Part shown: positions 34,122 to 42,373 of the stretch, piece by piece
Layout of the letters: each line of letters opens with the position of its first letter
Numbering within the stretch: position 1 is the stretch's first letter
Assembly: GCA_024636555.1 (NCBI GenBank)
Contig: JAGXGW010000022.1
Span: forward strand, 1-54,789
DNA: 54,789 bases
Direction of reading: 5' to 3'
DNA from: Paracoccaceae bacterium
GTDB lineage: Bacteria; Pseudomonadota; Alphaproteobacteria; Rhodobacterales; Rhodobacteraceae
Notes under the pieces: model-generated
Seen by the model: only the letters and a program-made list of their open reading frames with translations
Told to the model about the DNA's origin: nothing
The model's database searches: none
Program-made: the position numbers and the translations under genes

Positions 34122-34391
34122 TCAGGGCTTGTTCAGACAGAGGAACAGATATTCCGTGCCCTGAAGATCTGGCAAGGGCCGCAGCCACACCCGTTCGGCG
34201 AATTTCTTGGAACCGCGCTGGCATATGCTGTTGGCCAAAGCCAGCAGTTCGGCATCCGAGGCCGAGGTGAAAGCAGGCTGGATGATGTTGACGCTGTCGC
34301 CGTTGTAGGCGGTCACAACGGGCGCTTGCGTGGGCAACTCGCAGGCGGCGAGAACGGCTGCGGCTAACAGGGCGGAGATGATTTTCTGCAT
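34122..34391 (-). CDS. Small lipoprotein of unknown function
   Basis: 89 residues. MQKIISALLAAAVLAAC ends in a lipobox with C17 as the predicted lipidated cysteine. The mature part (SASDAELLALANSICQRGSKK, TEYLFLCLNKP) has two further cysteines that could pair. It is likely an outer- or inner-membrane lipoprotein. A perfect CtrA-type site lies 68 bases upstream, suggesting cell-cycle or motility-linked control. It follows lepA on the same strand by 120 bases. Confidence 0.65.
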   Translation of the reverse strand: MQKIISALLAAAVLAACELPTQAPVVTAYNGDSVNIIQPAFTSASDAELLALANSICQRGSKKFAERVWLRPLPDLQGTEYLFLCLNKP

Positions 34392-34458
34392 GGACGATAC
34401 TCGGCTTTCGCCCGGCGCGATATGCGGCGGGCCGGGCGCGACTATGCCTGCAACGTGG

Positions 34459-34473
34459 TTAACGTCCGATTAA
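34459..34473. promoter_or_regulatory. Perfect CtrA-type binding site (TTAA-N7-TTAA)
   Basis: TTAACGTCCGATTAA, matching the alphaproteobacterial CtrA consensus exactly, in GC-rich DNA where TTAA is rare. It lies 68-82 bases upstream of the small lipoprotein start and 38 bases past the lepA stop, so the lipoprotein is the likely target. Confidence 0.5.
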
Positions 34474-34510
34474 GGCTGGGGAACCGTCAGAGAGCCGAGG
34501 CATCCGCCCC

Positions 34511-36310
34511 TCACGTATCCATCTTGAGCGCGTTGATGAACGCCTGCTGCGGAATTTCGACCTTGCCGAACTGGCGCATCTTCTTTTTGCCCGCCTTCTG
34601 CTTGTCCAGCAGCTTGCGTTTGCGGGTGGCATCGCCGCCATAGCATTTGGCGGTCACGTCCTTGCGCAGGGCGGCCAGCGTCTCACGCGCGATGACCTTG
34701 CCGCCGATGGCGGCTTGGATCGGGATCTTGAACATATGGCGCGGGATCAGGTCCTTGAGCTTCTCGACCATCGAGCGGCCCCGCATCTCTGCACGTTCGC
34801 GGTGCACCATGATCGAGAGCGCATCGACCGGCTCGTCATTCACAAGGATCGACATTTTTACAAGGTTATCCTCGCGGTAGCCAATCATCTGGTAGTCGAA
34901 GCTGGCATAGCCCTTGGTGACAGACTTCAGGCGGTCGTAGAAATCAAACACCACCTCGTTCAGCGGCAGGTCATAGACAACCATCGCGCGGCTGCCTGCA
35001 TAGGTCAGTTCCTGCTGGATGCCGCGCCGGTCCTGACAGAGCTTCAGCACGTCGCCCAGATAATCGTCAGGCACCAGAATCGTCGCCTTGATGCGCGGCT
35101 CTTCCAGATGGTCTACGATGGACAGATCGGGCATGTCGGCAGGGTTGTGCAATTCCTTCATCGCACCGTCGCGCATATAGACGTGGTAGATCACGGATGG
35201 CGCTGTGGTGATGAGGTCGATGTTATATTCCCGCTCGATCCGGTCGCGGATCACTTCCAGATGCAACAGGCCCAGAAAACCGCAGCGGAAGCCGAAACCA
35301 AGCGCGGCGGAGGTTTCCATCTCGTAGCTGAAAGAGGCGTCGTTCAGCGCCAGTTTCTCGATCGCGTCGCGCAGGTCTTCGAATTCGGAACTGTCCACCG
35401 GGAACAGGCCGCAGAACACCACGGGCTGCGAGGGTTTGAAGCCGGGCAAAGCCTTGGTCGCGCCCTTTTTCTCATGCGTGATCGTGTCACCCACACGCGT
35501 GTCGCGGACCTGTTTGATCTGGGCGGTGATGAACCCGATCTCGCCGGGTTCCAGCGTATCGACATTCTGCATCTGGGGACGGAATACACCGATCCTGTCA
35601 ACCTGATGTACAGATCCGTTCTGCATCATCGTAATCCGGTCGCCCTTTTTCAGGATACCGTCCATGATCCGCACCAGAACCACCACGCCGAGATAGGCGT
35701 CGTACCAGCTATCGACCAGCATCGCGGTCAGCGGTGCGTTGCGGTCACCTTTGGGTGCCGGTAGCCGCGTCACGATAGCCTCAAGCGTTTCCTTAATGCC
35801 TATGCCGGTCTTGGCGCTGACGCGAATCGCATCGGAGGCGTCAATCCCGATCACATCCTCGATCTGCGCCGCCACACGGTCACAATCGGCCGCTGGCAGG
35901 TCGATCTTGTTCAGGACCGGCACGATCTCGTGATTGGCATCCAGCGCCTGATAGACATTGGCCAGCGTCTGCGCCTCCACGCCTTGTGTGCTGTCCACCA
36001 CCAGAAGCGAGCCTTCGACGGCGCGCATGGAGCGGCTGACCTCGTAGGCGAAATCGACATGGCCGGGCGTGTCGATGAGGTTGAGTATATAGGTCTCACC
36101 ATCATCGGCCTTGTAATCGATACGGACCGTGTTGGCCTTGATCGTGATTCCCCGCTCACGCTCGATATCCATGCTGTCGAGCAACTGTTCCTTCATATCC
36201 CGGTCCTGGACGGTGCCGGTGGATTGGATCAGCCGGTCGGCCAGGGTGGATTTCCCGTGGTCGATATGGGCAACGATGGAGAAATTGCGGATGCGAGAAA
36301 GCTCTGTCAT
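34511..36310 (-). CDS. lepA: Elongation factor 4 (LepA)
   Basis: 599 residues. Ribosome-associated GTPase of the translation-factor family. AHIDHGKST at 14-22 is the P-loop, RERGITIKA the switch I region, DTPGHVDF G3, and NKIDLP G4. The unique LepA C-terminal domain is present ([20 protein letters not shown]). Start ATG 36310 gives the classic [20 protein letters not shown]; the longer open frame upstream is not LepA-like. Monocistronic in appearance. Confidence 0.97.
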   Translation of the reverse strand: MTELSRIRNFSIVAHIDHGKSTLADRLIQSTGTVQDRDMKEQLLDSMDIERERGITIKANTVRIDYKADDGETYILNLIDTPGHVDFAYEVSRSMRAVEGSLLVVDSTQGVEAQTLANVYQALDANHEIVPVLNKIDLPAADCDRVAAQIEDVIGIDASDAIRVSAKTGIGIKETLEAIVTRLPAPKGDRNAPLTAMLVDSWYDAYLGVVVLVRIMDGILKKGDRITMMQNGSVHQVDRIGVFRPQMQNVDTLEPGEIGFITAQIKQVRDTRVGDTITHEKKGATKALPGFKPSQPVVFCGLFPVDSSEFEDLRDAIEKLALNDASFSYEMETSAALGFGFRCGFLGLLHLEVIRDRIEREYNIDLITTAPSVIYHVYMRDGAMKELHNPADMPDLSIVDHLEEPRIKATILVPDDYLGDVLKLCQDRRGIQQELTYAGSRAMVVYDLPLNEVVFDFYDRLKSVTKGYASFDYQMIGYREDNLVKMSILVNDEPVDALSIMVHRERAEMRGRSMVEKLKDLIPRHMFKIPIQAAIGGKVIARETLAALRKDVTAKCYGGDATRKRKLLDKQKAGKKKMRQFGKVEIPQQAFINALKMDT

Positions 36311-36540
36311 GCAAGGGGATATGATGGGGAAACGGGCTTTGGTCAAGGTGGCTTGATGCGGCGCGCAGGATGACGCAGCGCGGCATCGCGCGCGCGGATC
36401 AGCGCCTGCCGATACAGCACCACGATGCGCAGAAAGATTGATCCGGACGCAAGCTTCAGGCATAGTGCGTGCAGAGCAGTTACGCCGTACGCAACATGGC
36501 CGCAAAGGCCGGGGCAGAGGCTTTATAAAAGAGGCACAGG

Positions 36541-36864
36541 ATGAAAAGACTACTGATGGCGGCCCTTGTGGCTGCACTTGTGGCACCCGGGGCAGTATTC
36601 GTGACCACCGGCATGGCGATGGCGGGACCGATCGACCGGGCCTGCATGGCATCGGACCGCAAGGCGCGTTCGTTGCGGCTTTGCTCCTGCATCCAGCAAG
36701 TGGCGGACCGCACCCTGTCGCGCAGCGACCAGCGCTTGGCCGCGCGGTTCTTCCGCGACCCGCAGAGGGCGCAGGATATCCGGCAATCCGACAACCAGAA
36801 CCACGAGGTTTTCTGGCGGAAGTATCGCGCCTTCGGGGAAACCGCTGCGGCGACCTGTAGCTGA
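36541..36864 (+). CDS. Secreted small protein with conserved cysteines
   Basis: 107 residues. An N-terminal signal peptide ([20 protein letters not shown], cleavage near AMAGP) precedes a 75-residue helical domain with four cysteines ([22 protein letters not shown]) and a basic [15 protein letters not shown] stretch. The pattern is typical of a Rhodobacterales periplasmic protein that has been called arginine transporter without support. GAGGCACAGG lies directly upstream of the ATG. Function unknown. Confidence 0.65.
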   Translation: MKRLLMAALVAALVAPGAVFVTTGMAMAGPIDRACMASDRKARSLRLCSCIQQVADRTLSRSDQRLAARFFRDPQRAQDIRQSDNQNHEVFWRKYRAFGETAAATCS

Positions 36865-36875
36865 TCGGTCGCTCA

Positions 36876-36894
36876 GGGGGGCTGTCTGCCCCCC
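36876..36894 (+). terminator. GC hairpin after the secreted protein gene
   Basis: GGGGGGC, loop TGTCT, GCCCCCC: a perfect 7-pair stem 12 bases after the stop. There is no T tract, so it may be a stabilising 3' hairpin rather than a true intrinsic terminator. A copy of the dispersed 23-base motif follows 27 bases later. Confidence 0.4.
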
Positions 36895-36920
36895 GCCGAA
36901 CCTTGTTCGCCTCCCCCCGA

Positions 36921-36943
36921 GGATATTTTCAGCAAGAAGAAGC
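36921..36943 (+). repeat. Dispersed 23-base intergenic motif, copy 2
   Basis: GGATATTTTCAGCAAGAAGA plus AGC, identical to the reverse complement of 21042-21064. It lies in the convergent gap and runs into the last codons of the racemase gene (stop at 36929), so it overlaps that coding end. Confidence 0.7.
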
Positions 36944-37639
36944 AGACCCGCGCGCGAAAGCCGTGATCTCGGCAGTCAGGCAATCCAGACTGTCCGTCCA
37001 CGGCATAGTCGCCGGTAAGGCACCGGTCAGAAGGGACAATTCGGTGCAGGCCACCAGCAGGTGATCGGCGCCCTGCGCCCGCCCATGTTCTGCCAAGCTC
37101 GACAGGCGCGGGGCCAGCGCGTCCGGCGATCCGCCCGATTTCACCTCCCTGATCAGCGCAAGGAGCGGCGCGTCCTCCGCCAGCCAGACAGGCTGCACTC
37201 CGCGCTGCGCGAAGGCGGCATCGAAAACGCCTGTCAGCCGCACGGCGGGCGAGGCCAGCATCGCGGGGCGTCTGGCCCCTTGTGCGACCAGATGATCCGC
37301 AGTGGCGGTGACCATATCCAGAAACGGCAGAGCGGTGGCGGCACGGATTGCATCCGCGTAGTGATGCGCCGTGTTGCAGGGCATCGCGAGCGCCTGAGCG
37401 CCCGCCGCCGCAATATCACGCGCCATCTGCGCCAGAACCGGCGCGGGGTCAGCCCCCTGCCCGTCGATCAGCCGCGCGATGCGGCTGGGCACCTGCGGGT
37501 TCTGGTGCACGATCAGCGGGATGTGATCGGCATCATCCAGCGGATCAGTGGCGCCTTGCGTCACGGCAGCCATGCATTTCTGCATCAGCAGAATCGTCGC
37601 CTCCGGCCCCATCCCGCCGAGGATACCGACGGGGCGCAT
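36929..37639 (-). CDS. Aspartate/glutamate racemase family protein
   Basis: 236 residues from MRPVGILGGMGPEATI. The two catalytic cysteines of the family are visible in AMPCNTAHHY and VACTELSLL. Such enzymes invert amino or hydroxy acids without PLP. Start 37639 is chosen over an ATG 33 bases further up because the latter would overlap the CuyA-like gene by 23 bases; the conserved GILGGMGPEAT starts right after the chosen Met. It is the last gene of a three-gene run with a CuyA-like and an HpsN-like gene, so its substrate may be cysteate, aspartate or a related acid. The last 15 or so bases coincide with a dispersed repeat. Confidence 0.8.
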   Translation of the reverse strand: MRPVGILGGMGPEATILLMQKCMAAVTQGATDPLDDADHIPLIVHQNPQVPSRIARLIDGQGADPAPVLAQMARDIAAAGAQALAMPCNTAHHYADAIRAATALPFLDMVTATADHLVAQGARRPAMLASPAVRLTGVFDAAFAQRGVQPVWLAEDAPLLALIREVKSGGSPDALAPRLSSLAEHGRAQGADHLLVACTELSLLTGALPATMPWTDSLDCLTAEITAFARGSASSC

Positions 37640-37649
37640 CTGCCCGCGT

Positions 37650-38654
37650 TCAGTTGCCGAAATCGAAGGCATGGGTATAGCCGGTCAGGCCGATGGCTCC
37701 GCCCGTGTGCAGAAACACGATTCGCTGGCCCTTGGTAAAATGGCCCTTGCGGATCAGGTCGATCAATCCGGCAGCCCCTTTGGCGGAATAGACCGGATCG
37801 AGCAGGATCGCATCAGTGCGGGCGAACATCTCGATCGCCTCGATAGTGGAGGGCGCGGGGATGCCGTAGCCTTCGCCGACGTAATCGGTGTTGGCCACCA
37901 CATCGCCGCGCTGGACAACGCCGGGGCAACCCAGTTTTTCAGCCGTTTTGAGCGCGAGGTTATACACATTCTCCTCCTGCTTGGGCTTGGGCGCACGCAC
38001 GCCGATGCCCAAAAGCGGGATGCCCGCATTCATCGCCTTGAGGCCGGTGACCAGACCCGCCTGCGTGCCCGCCGATCCGGTGGCATGGACGATATGGTCC
38101 ACAGCGAGGCCCTGATCGTTGAACTGCGCCAGCATCTCGAAAGCGCAATTGACATAGCCCAGCGCGCCTGTCGCGTTCGAGCCGCCACCCGGGATGGTGT
38201 AGACATTGCGCCCCTCGGCGCGGAACCTCTCGGCCACCGCCTCCATCTCGACGTTCATATCCGGCCCCGGCGCGCGATGCTCCATCGTGGCCCCGTGCAG
38301 ATAATCCAGCAGGACATTACCGTTATGGCGGTAGTTGGGGTGGTTGTAGCCGGTGCGGTCCTCCAGCAGGATATGGCAGTCCATCCCCAGCCGCGCCGCC
38401 GCCGCCGCTGTCTGCCGCGCGTGGTTGGATTGGGTGGCGCCCTGCGTCAGCACCATATCCGCGCCCTGCGCCTGCGCTTCGGCCATCAGATATTCCAGCT
38501 TGCGGGTCTTGTTGCCCCCTGTCGACAGGCCGGTGCAATCATCCCGCTTGATCCAGATCTCTGGCCCGTCGAGCGCGGCGGACAGGCGCGGCAGGGGTTC
38601 CAGCGGCGTGGGCAGATGGGCCAGACGGATACGGGGGAATTTGGCGAGGTTCAT
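37650..38654 (-). CDS. L-cysteate sulfo-lyase-like PLP enzyme (CuyA/D-cysteine desulfhydrase family)
   Basis: 334 residues. Fold-type II PLP enzyme: SNH follows the PLP lysine region in [15 protein letters not shown] (lysine) and [34 protein letters not shown] and [17 protein letters not shown] bind the phosphate. [18 protein letters not shown] and [12 protein letters not shown] look more like CuyA of roseobacters than E. coli D-cysteine desulfhydrase. CuyA splits L-cysteate to pyruvate, ammonia and sulfite. The gene starts 3 bases after the HpsN-like stop, and sulfonate context supports CuyA; D-cysteine desulfhydrase or ACC deaminase-like activity remains possible. Confidence 0.72.
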   Translation of the reverse strand: MNLAKFPRIRLAHLPTPLEPLPRLSAALDGPEIWIKRDDCTGLSTGGNKTRKLEYLMAEAQAQGADMVLTQGATQSNHARQTAAAAARLGMDCHILLEDRTGYNHPNYRHNGNVLLDYLHGATMEHRAPGPDMNVEMEAVAERFRAEGRNVYTIPGGGSNATGALGYVNCAFEMLAQFNDQGLAVDHIVHATGSAGTQAGLVTGLKAMNAGIPLLGIGVRAPKPKQEENVYNLALKTAEKLGCPGVVQRGDVVANTDYVGEGYGIPAPSTIEAIEMFARTDAILLDPVYSAKGAAGLIDLIRKGHFTKGQRIVFLHTGGAIGLTGYTHAFDFGN

Positions 38655-38657
38655 GTC

Positions 38658-39965
38658 TTATCCTTTGCGCGTGACGGCCAGTCTGGTCATGGGGCAGAAT
38701 TTGTCCAGTCGAATGTCGGCGCTGCGGGCATGGCCCTCCATCCCCTCGGTCCGGCTGATATTGGCCGTGACGCGCGCCAGATCGGGGAGCGCCTGCGCCG
38801 TCACCTGCTGCCACGTCACGCATTTGAGGAACTTGTGCACCGACAGCCCGCCGGTATAGCGCGCCGCCCCCGATGTGGGCAGGACATGGTTGGGGCCGGC
38901 GGCCTTGTCCCCGAAGGCCACGGTGGTTTCCGCCCCCAGAAACAGCGAGCCATAGGCCCGCAGCCGGCCCAGCCACCAGCCAAGATCCTGCGCCTGCACA
39001 TGCAGATGTTCGGGGCCGGTGCGGTCCGCGACCTGCGCCATCTCCTCGGCGGTGTCGCACAGGATCACCTCGGCCAGATCGTGCCATGCGGTTGTGGCGG
39101 CAAGGCGGTTCGGCTCGGGCAGTTGCGCGAGGCAGGCAGGTACGCGGGCCATGACCGCCTGCGCCAGCGACGCGCAGGTGGTGACCAGCCAGACGGGAGA
39201 GTTCGCGCCGTGTTCGGCCTGTCCGACCAGATCCCACGCCACCAGTTTCGCATCGGCGCTGGCATCGGCCAGCACCATCGAATCGGTGGGGCCTGCGAAC
39301 ATGTCGATCCCTACGGGGCCGAACAACTGGCGCTTGGCCTCGGCTACATACTGGTTGCCGGGGCCGACGATGATATCGGCAGGGCGCGCACCGAACAGGC
39401 CCTGCGTCATGGCCGCCACGGCCTGCACGCCGCCCAGCGCGAGGATATGATCGGCCCCCGCCAGATGCATCGCATAGAGGATGGCAGGCGGAATCCCCTG
39501 CCCCGCGCGCGGCGGCGAGGCGGCGGTGACATGGGCAACTCCCGCCACCTTGGCGGTGGTGATCGTCATCAAAGCGCTGGCGATATGCGCATAGCGCCCG
39601 CCCGGCACATAGGCACCTGCAGCACCCAGCGGGATATAGCGCTGGCCTGCGGTCAGGCCGGGGCGCAGGTCTGTCTGCATATCGGTGCAGGTGGCGCGCT
39701 GCGCCTCGGCGAAGCGGCGGATATTGTCATGGGCATAGGCGATATCGTCGCGCAGGCTCTGCGGCACGGTGGCGATGGCGCTTTGAACCGTGTCCTCGTC
39801 CATGACAATCGGGCCGCCCCAGCCATCCAGCCGCCGCGCCAGATCGCGGGCCGCCGCCTCACCGCCCTGTGCGACCTGCGCCAGCAGTATGCGCACGCCG
39901 TCTGCTGTATCGGCCTGCGCCTGCGCCTCGGTGGCCTGCGCCGGTTTCAGAACTGTCACGGCCAT
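38658..39965 (-). CDS. HisD-family dehydrogenase, probably sulfopropanediol 3-dehydrogenase (HpsN-like)
   Basis: 435 residues of the histidinol dehydrogenase fold. Zinc and catalytic positions are kept: GQAEHGANSPVWLVTT, TGPEHLHVQAQD (Glu-His pair), AGPNHVLPTSGAARYTGG. The stretch TTVAFGDKAAGPNH has GDK where biosynthetic HisD has GDY, a mark of the HpsN-type branch that oxidises (R)-2,3-dihydroxypropane-1-sulfonate to (R)-sulfolactate. It is 3 bases from a CuyA-like gene, and no other his gene is near. SD AAAGGGGACAGG precedes the ATG. No DHPS transporter or regulator adjoins, which leaves the pathway incomplete here. Confidence 0.65.
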   Translation of the reverse strand: MAVTVLKPAQATEAQAQADTADGVRILLAQVAQGGEAAARDLARRLDGWGGPIVMDEDTVQSAIATVPQSLRDDIAYAHDNIRRFAEAQRATCTDMQTDLRPGLTAGQRYIPLGAAGAYVPGGRYAHIASALMTITTAKVAGVAHVTAASPPRAGQGIPPAILYAMHLAGADHILALGGVQAVAAMTQGLFGARPADIIVGPGNQYVAEAKRQLFGPVGIDMFAGPTDSMVLADASADAKLVAWDLVGQAEHGANSPVWLVTTCASLAQAVMARVPACLAQLPEPNRLAATTAWHDLAEVILCDTAEEMAQVADRTGPEHLHVQAQDLGWWLGRLRAYGSLFLGAETTVAFGDKAAGPNHVLPTSGAARYTGGLSVHKFLKCVTWQQVTAQALPDLARVTANISRTEGMEGHARSADIRLDKFCPMTRLAVTRKG

Positions 39966-40149
39966 GCCTGTCCCCTTTCGTCAGGCATTGGGACAAAGAT
40001 CGCACCGCCGGACAAGGGGTGGCTCACTGACGCGGCGGTCATTTTCATCCAGACGAAACACGGTTTCGGGAAAGCTGAAAACCTGCATGCCTTGCTGTCA
40101 TGGTCTGCGGCGATAGAATGGGCAGGATCGCGTCTGGAAAGGAAAGACC

Positions 40150-40842
40150 ATGGGCAGCATCGTGATCCTGACGGGGGCCGGTATCTCGGCCGAAAGCGGG
40201 CTTGGCACGTTTCGTGACGTGGGCGGGCTGTGGTCGCAGCACCGGATCGAGGATGTGGCCACGCCGGAGGGCTTTGCCCGCGATCCGGCTTTGGTGCACG
40301 GGTTCTACAATGCAAGGCGGGCCAATGCGGCGGCGGCCGCGCCCAATGCAGCCCATCTGGCGCTGGCGCGACTAGAGGCGAAGTATGCCGGACAGGTCAC
40401 CATCGTGACGCAGAATGTGGACGCGCTGCACGAGGCGGCGCGATCGCGCAATGTGCTGCATATGCATGGCACGCTGGCGGGAGCCTTGTGTGCCGCTTGC
40501 GAGCACCGCTGGACGGCACCGCCCGAGATGGCGCCCGGCCATCCCTGCCCCGCCTGCGCCGCCCCTGCCGCGCGCCCCGATGTCGTGTGGTTCGGCGAGA
40601 TGCCCTATCATATGGAGGAGATCTGGGACCTGCTGCGCGCGGCTGACGTGTTCGCGGCGATCGGCACATCCGGTCAGGTCTATCCGGCAGCGGCCTTTGT
40701 GCAGGATGCGGCGCGGGCGGGCGCGCATACGGTCGAGATCAATCTGGAACCCTCTGCCGTGGTGTCCGATTTTGCCGAGACACGCTTTGGCAGAGCCTCG
40801 GATGAGGTGCCGCGCTGGGTGGAGGAGGTTCTGCGCGGCTGA
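40150..40842 (+). CDS. cobB: NAD-dependent protein deacylase (sirtuin)
   Basis: 230 residues. GAGISAESG at 9-17 binds NAD, TQNVDALHE at 87-95, and HMHG with catalytic H106. The zinc cysteines are C114, C117, C133 and C136. Y53 and R56 in FYNARR form the YxxR pair of class III sirtuins, which read succinyl and malonyl groups, so desuccinylase/demalonylase activity is expected besides deacetylation. The length is that of bacterial CobB. It is divergent from the HpsN-like gene and converges with the copper chaperone gene. Confidence 0.92.
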   Translation: MGSIVILTGAGISAESGLGTFRDVGGLWSQHRIEDVATPEGFARDPALVHGFYNARRANAAAAAPNAAHLALARLEAKYAGQVTIVTQNVDALHEAARSRNVLHMHGTLAGALCAACEHRWTAPPEMAPGHPCPACAAPAARPDVVWFGEMPYHMEEIWDLLRAADVFAAIGTSGQVYPAAAFVQDAARAGAHTVEINLEPSAVVSDFAETRFGRASDEVPRWVEEVLRG

Positions 40843-40904
40843 CCGAATAGGTAAAGCCGGACCCGTGAGGGCCCGGCTGATGGCGCTTTTGGTCGCGCAG
40901 GCGG

Positions 40905-41399
40905 TCAGTCTTGCTGTGTGCCGTGGCTTTGACCATGGCCGGAATGTGCGCCTTCGCCGGGTTGACGCTCCAGATCGACGGGCACCTGCACCACAACCTC
41001 GCCCGCTGTCTCGAAGATCAGCGTCAGGTCGATCACCTCGCCTTGCGTGAACGGCGCATTGAGGCCCATGAACATCACATGATGGCCGCCCCGCTCCATG
41101 ATGATCTCGCCATCAGCGGGCAGCTCCAGCCCCTCTTCGACATGGATCATCCGCATCACGCCGTTCTCGTCCTCGCGGTGGGTGTGCAACTCGACCCGCG
41201 CGGCCACGTCCGATGCGGTTCCGATCAGCCGGTCATCCGGGCCGCCGTGGTTGTGGATTACCATGAAGGCGGCGCCTGTCGTGGCCATGCTCGAGGCGCT
41301 GCGGGCATAGGCATCATGCACCTCGACACCCTCGGCAAAGGCTGTGGTTGCCATGAAAACCGCCACGCTGGCGGCAAGGAATTGCGATTTGAAAGACAT
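40905..41399 (-). CDS. PCu(A)C-type periplasmic copper chaperone
   Basis: 164 residues. A signal peptide (MSFKSQFLAASVAVFMATTA-FAEG) is followed by the PCu(A)C domain: GAAFMVIHNHGG, VELHTHREDENGVMRM and RGGHHVMFMGL, giving the H-M...H-M Cu(I) ligands. The tail GAHSGHGQSHGTQQD is histidine-rich and may add metal sites. It would deliver copper to the CuA/CuB centres of cytochrome oxidase. A DUF2946-like gene lies 53 bases upstream on the same strand. Confidence 0.9.
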   Translation of the reverse strand: MSFKSQFLAASVAVFMATTAFAEGVEVHDAYARSASSMATTGAAFMVIHNHGGPDDRLIGTASDVAARVELHTHREDENGVMRMIHVEEGLELPADGEIIMERGGHHVMFMGLNAPFTQGEVIDLTLIFETAGEVVVQVPVDLERQPGEGAHSGHGQSHGTQQD

Positions 41400-41452
41400 G
41401 CCGTCTCTCCTTCTGTCTGCTGTTGTCTCGATCTGAACGTGTCGGTCCGGAT

Positions 41453-41803
41453 TCAGACCACAGCAGGCGGGCCACGCGCCGAGAAGGGCAGCATGCGCCG
41501 GGCAAGCGTGAGCGAAGGATAGGATGTGATCAGCGCCGCAGCGCGCCCCATTGGATGGGTCAGCGCAACATCGGCCTGCCCGACCGCGACGATCAGCGAC
41601 AAGGTGCATTCGGGGCAAATATGCGCGGGGCCGATCGGCTGGCCGTCGCTATCCGTCAGGATGGTGACAGGGCCTCCGCCGGTGCAAAGCACCACCGCGC
41701 CGCCCACCCCCTGCATCCCGCGCGCTGCCGCCATGGACTGGGCCGTAAAGACCAGCAGCAAGGCAAGCGCGATTGCGCTGAGCGGGCGAAGGGCGTGACG
41801 CAT
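41453..41803 (-). CDS. DUF2946-like exported protein, likely copper-linked
   Basis: 116 residues. MRHALRPLSAIALALLLVFT is a signal peptide or anchor. CTGGGPVTI, then HICPECTLSLIVAV gives a CxxC pair (PECT in CPEC), as in DUF2946 proteins that often sit beside copper genes. It is followed 53 bases later by the PCu(A)C gene. The start is set at the Met before the hydrophobic stretch; the longer frame upstream lacks a signal. A metal-binding role is inference. Confidence 0.6.
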   Translation of the reverse strand: MRHALRPLSAIALALLLVFTAQSMAAARGMQGVGGAVVLCTGGGPVTILTDSDGQPIGPAHICPECTLSLIVAVGQADVALTHPMGRAAALITSYPSLTLARRMLPFSARGPPAVV

Positions 41804-41933
41804 GGCGCGGATATACGCCAAGGTGCTGCGGGCGCAAAGCTGAAATGGCGCGTCACTTTGGCATCCGGCCCGTGCAAACAGAAAAAGCCCCGCCGGATGG
41901 CAGGGCCAGATCCTGTTCATCGGATTGGCGGGA

Positions 41934-42221
41934 TCAGGCGGTGGCCTGCGCCTTTGCGATCTCTTTCTTGATCTTCAGCGCCGTGTCGGACAGCGTGTCG
42001 TCCTTGGCTTTCGCCAGAAACGCGTCCAGACCACCACGGTGATCGACCGAGCGCAGAGCCGCGGCAGAAATCCGCAGTTTCACAACACGGTTCAGTGTTT
42101 CGGACTGAAGCGACACATCGTTCAGGTTCGGCAGAAACCGGCGACGGGTCTTGTTGTTGGCGTGGCTGACATTGTTGCCAGACATCGGGCCTTTTCCGGT
42201 CAGTTCGCAGCGGCGCGACAT
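41934..42221 (-). CDS. rpmB: Large ribosomal subunit protein bL28
   Basis: 95 residues starting [20 protein letters not shown], then [16 protein letters not shown], the hallmark of L28. The C-terminal extension ([20 protein letters not shown]) is the form found in alphaproteobacteria. The single cysteine C5 is at the usual place of the zinc-ligand set, but the others are missing, so this is the zinc-free form. Monocistronic between copper genes and an ABC exporter. Confidence 0.97.
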   Translation of the reverse strand: MSRRCELTGKGPMSGNNVSHANNKTRRRFLPNLNDVSLQSETLNRVVKLRISAAALRSVDHRGGLDAFLAKAKDDTLSDTALKIKKEIAKAQATA

Positions 42222-42373
42222 GGCTTTATCCTCGTCTTGATCAGGGGCGCGTCTGGCGCCTTCAACACATGGGAGCACCGCCAAAGGCAGTCCCCCGAAT
42301 TCCGTTCGGGGTGATTAGGCGGAATCGCCACAGGCGTCAAGGCCAAAGCGGCCCCGATGCCCGTGGCGCGGCT

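Noticed and set aside
38658..39965. Histidine biosynthesis HisD
   Set aside because: No other his gene nearby, GDK instead of GDY in the substrate loop, and a 3-base link to a CuyA-like gene point to the HpsN-type branch. Kept as moderate confidence because the fold is the same.
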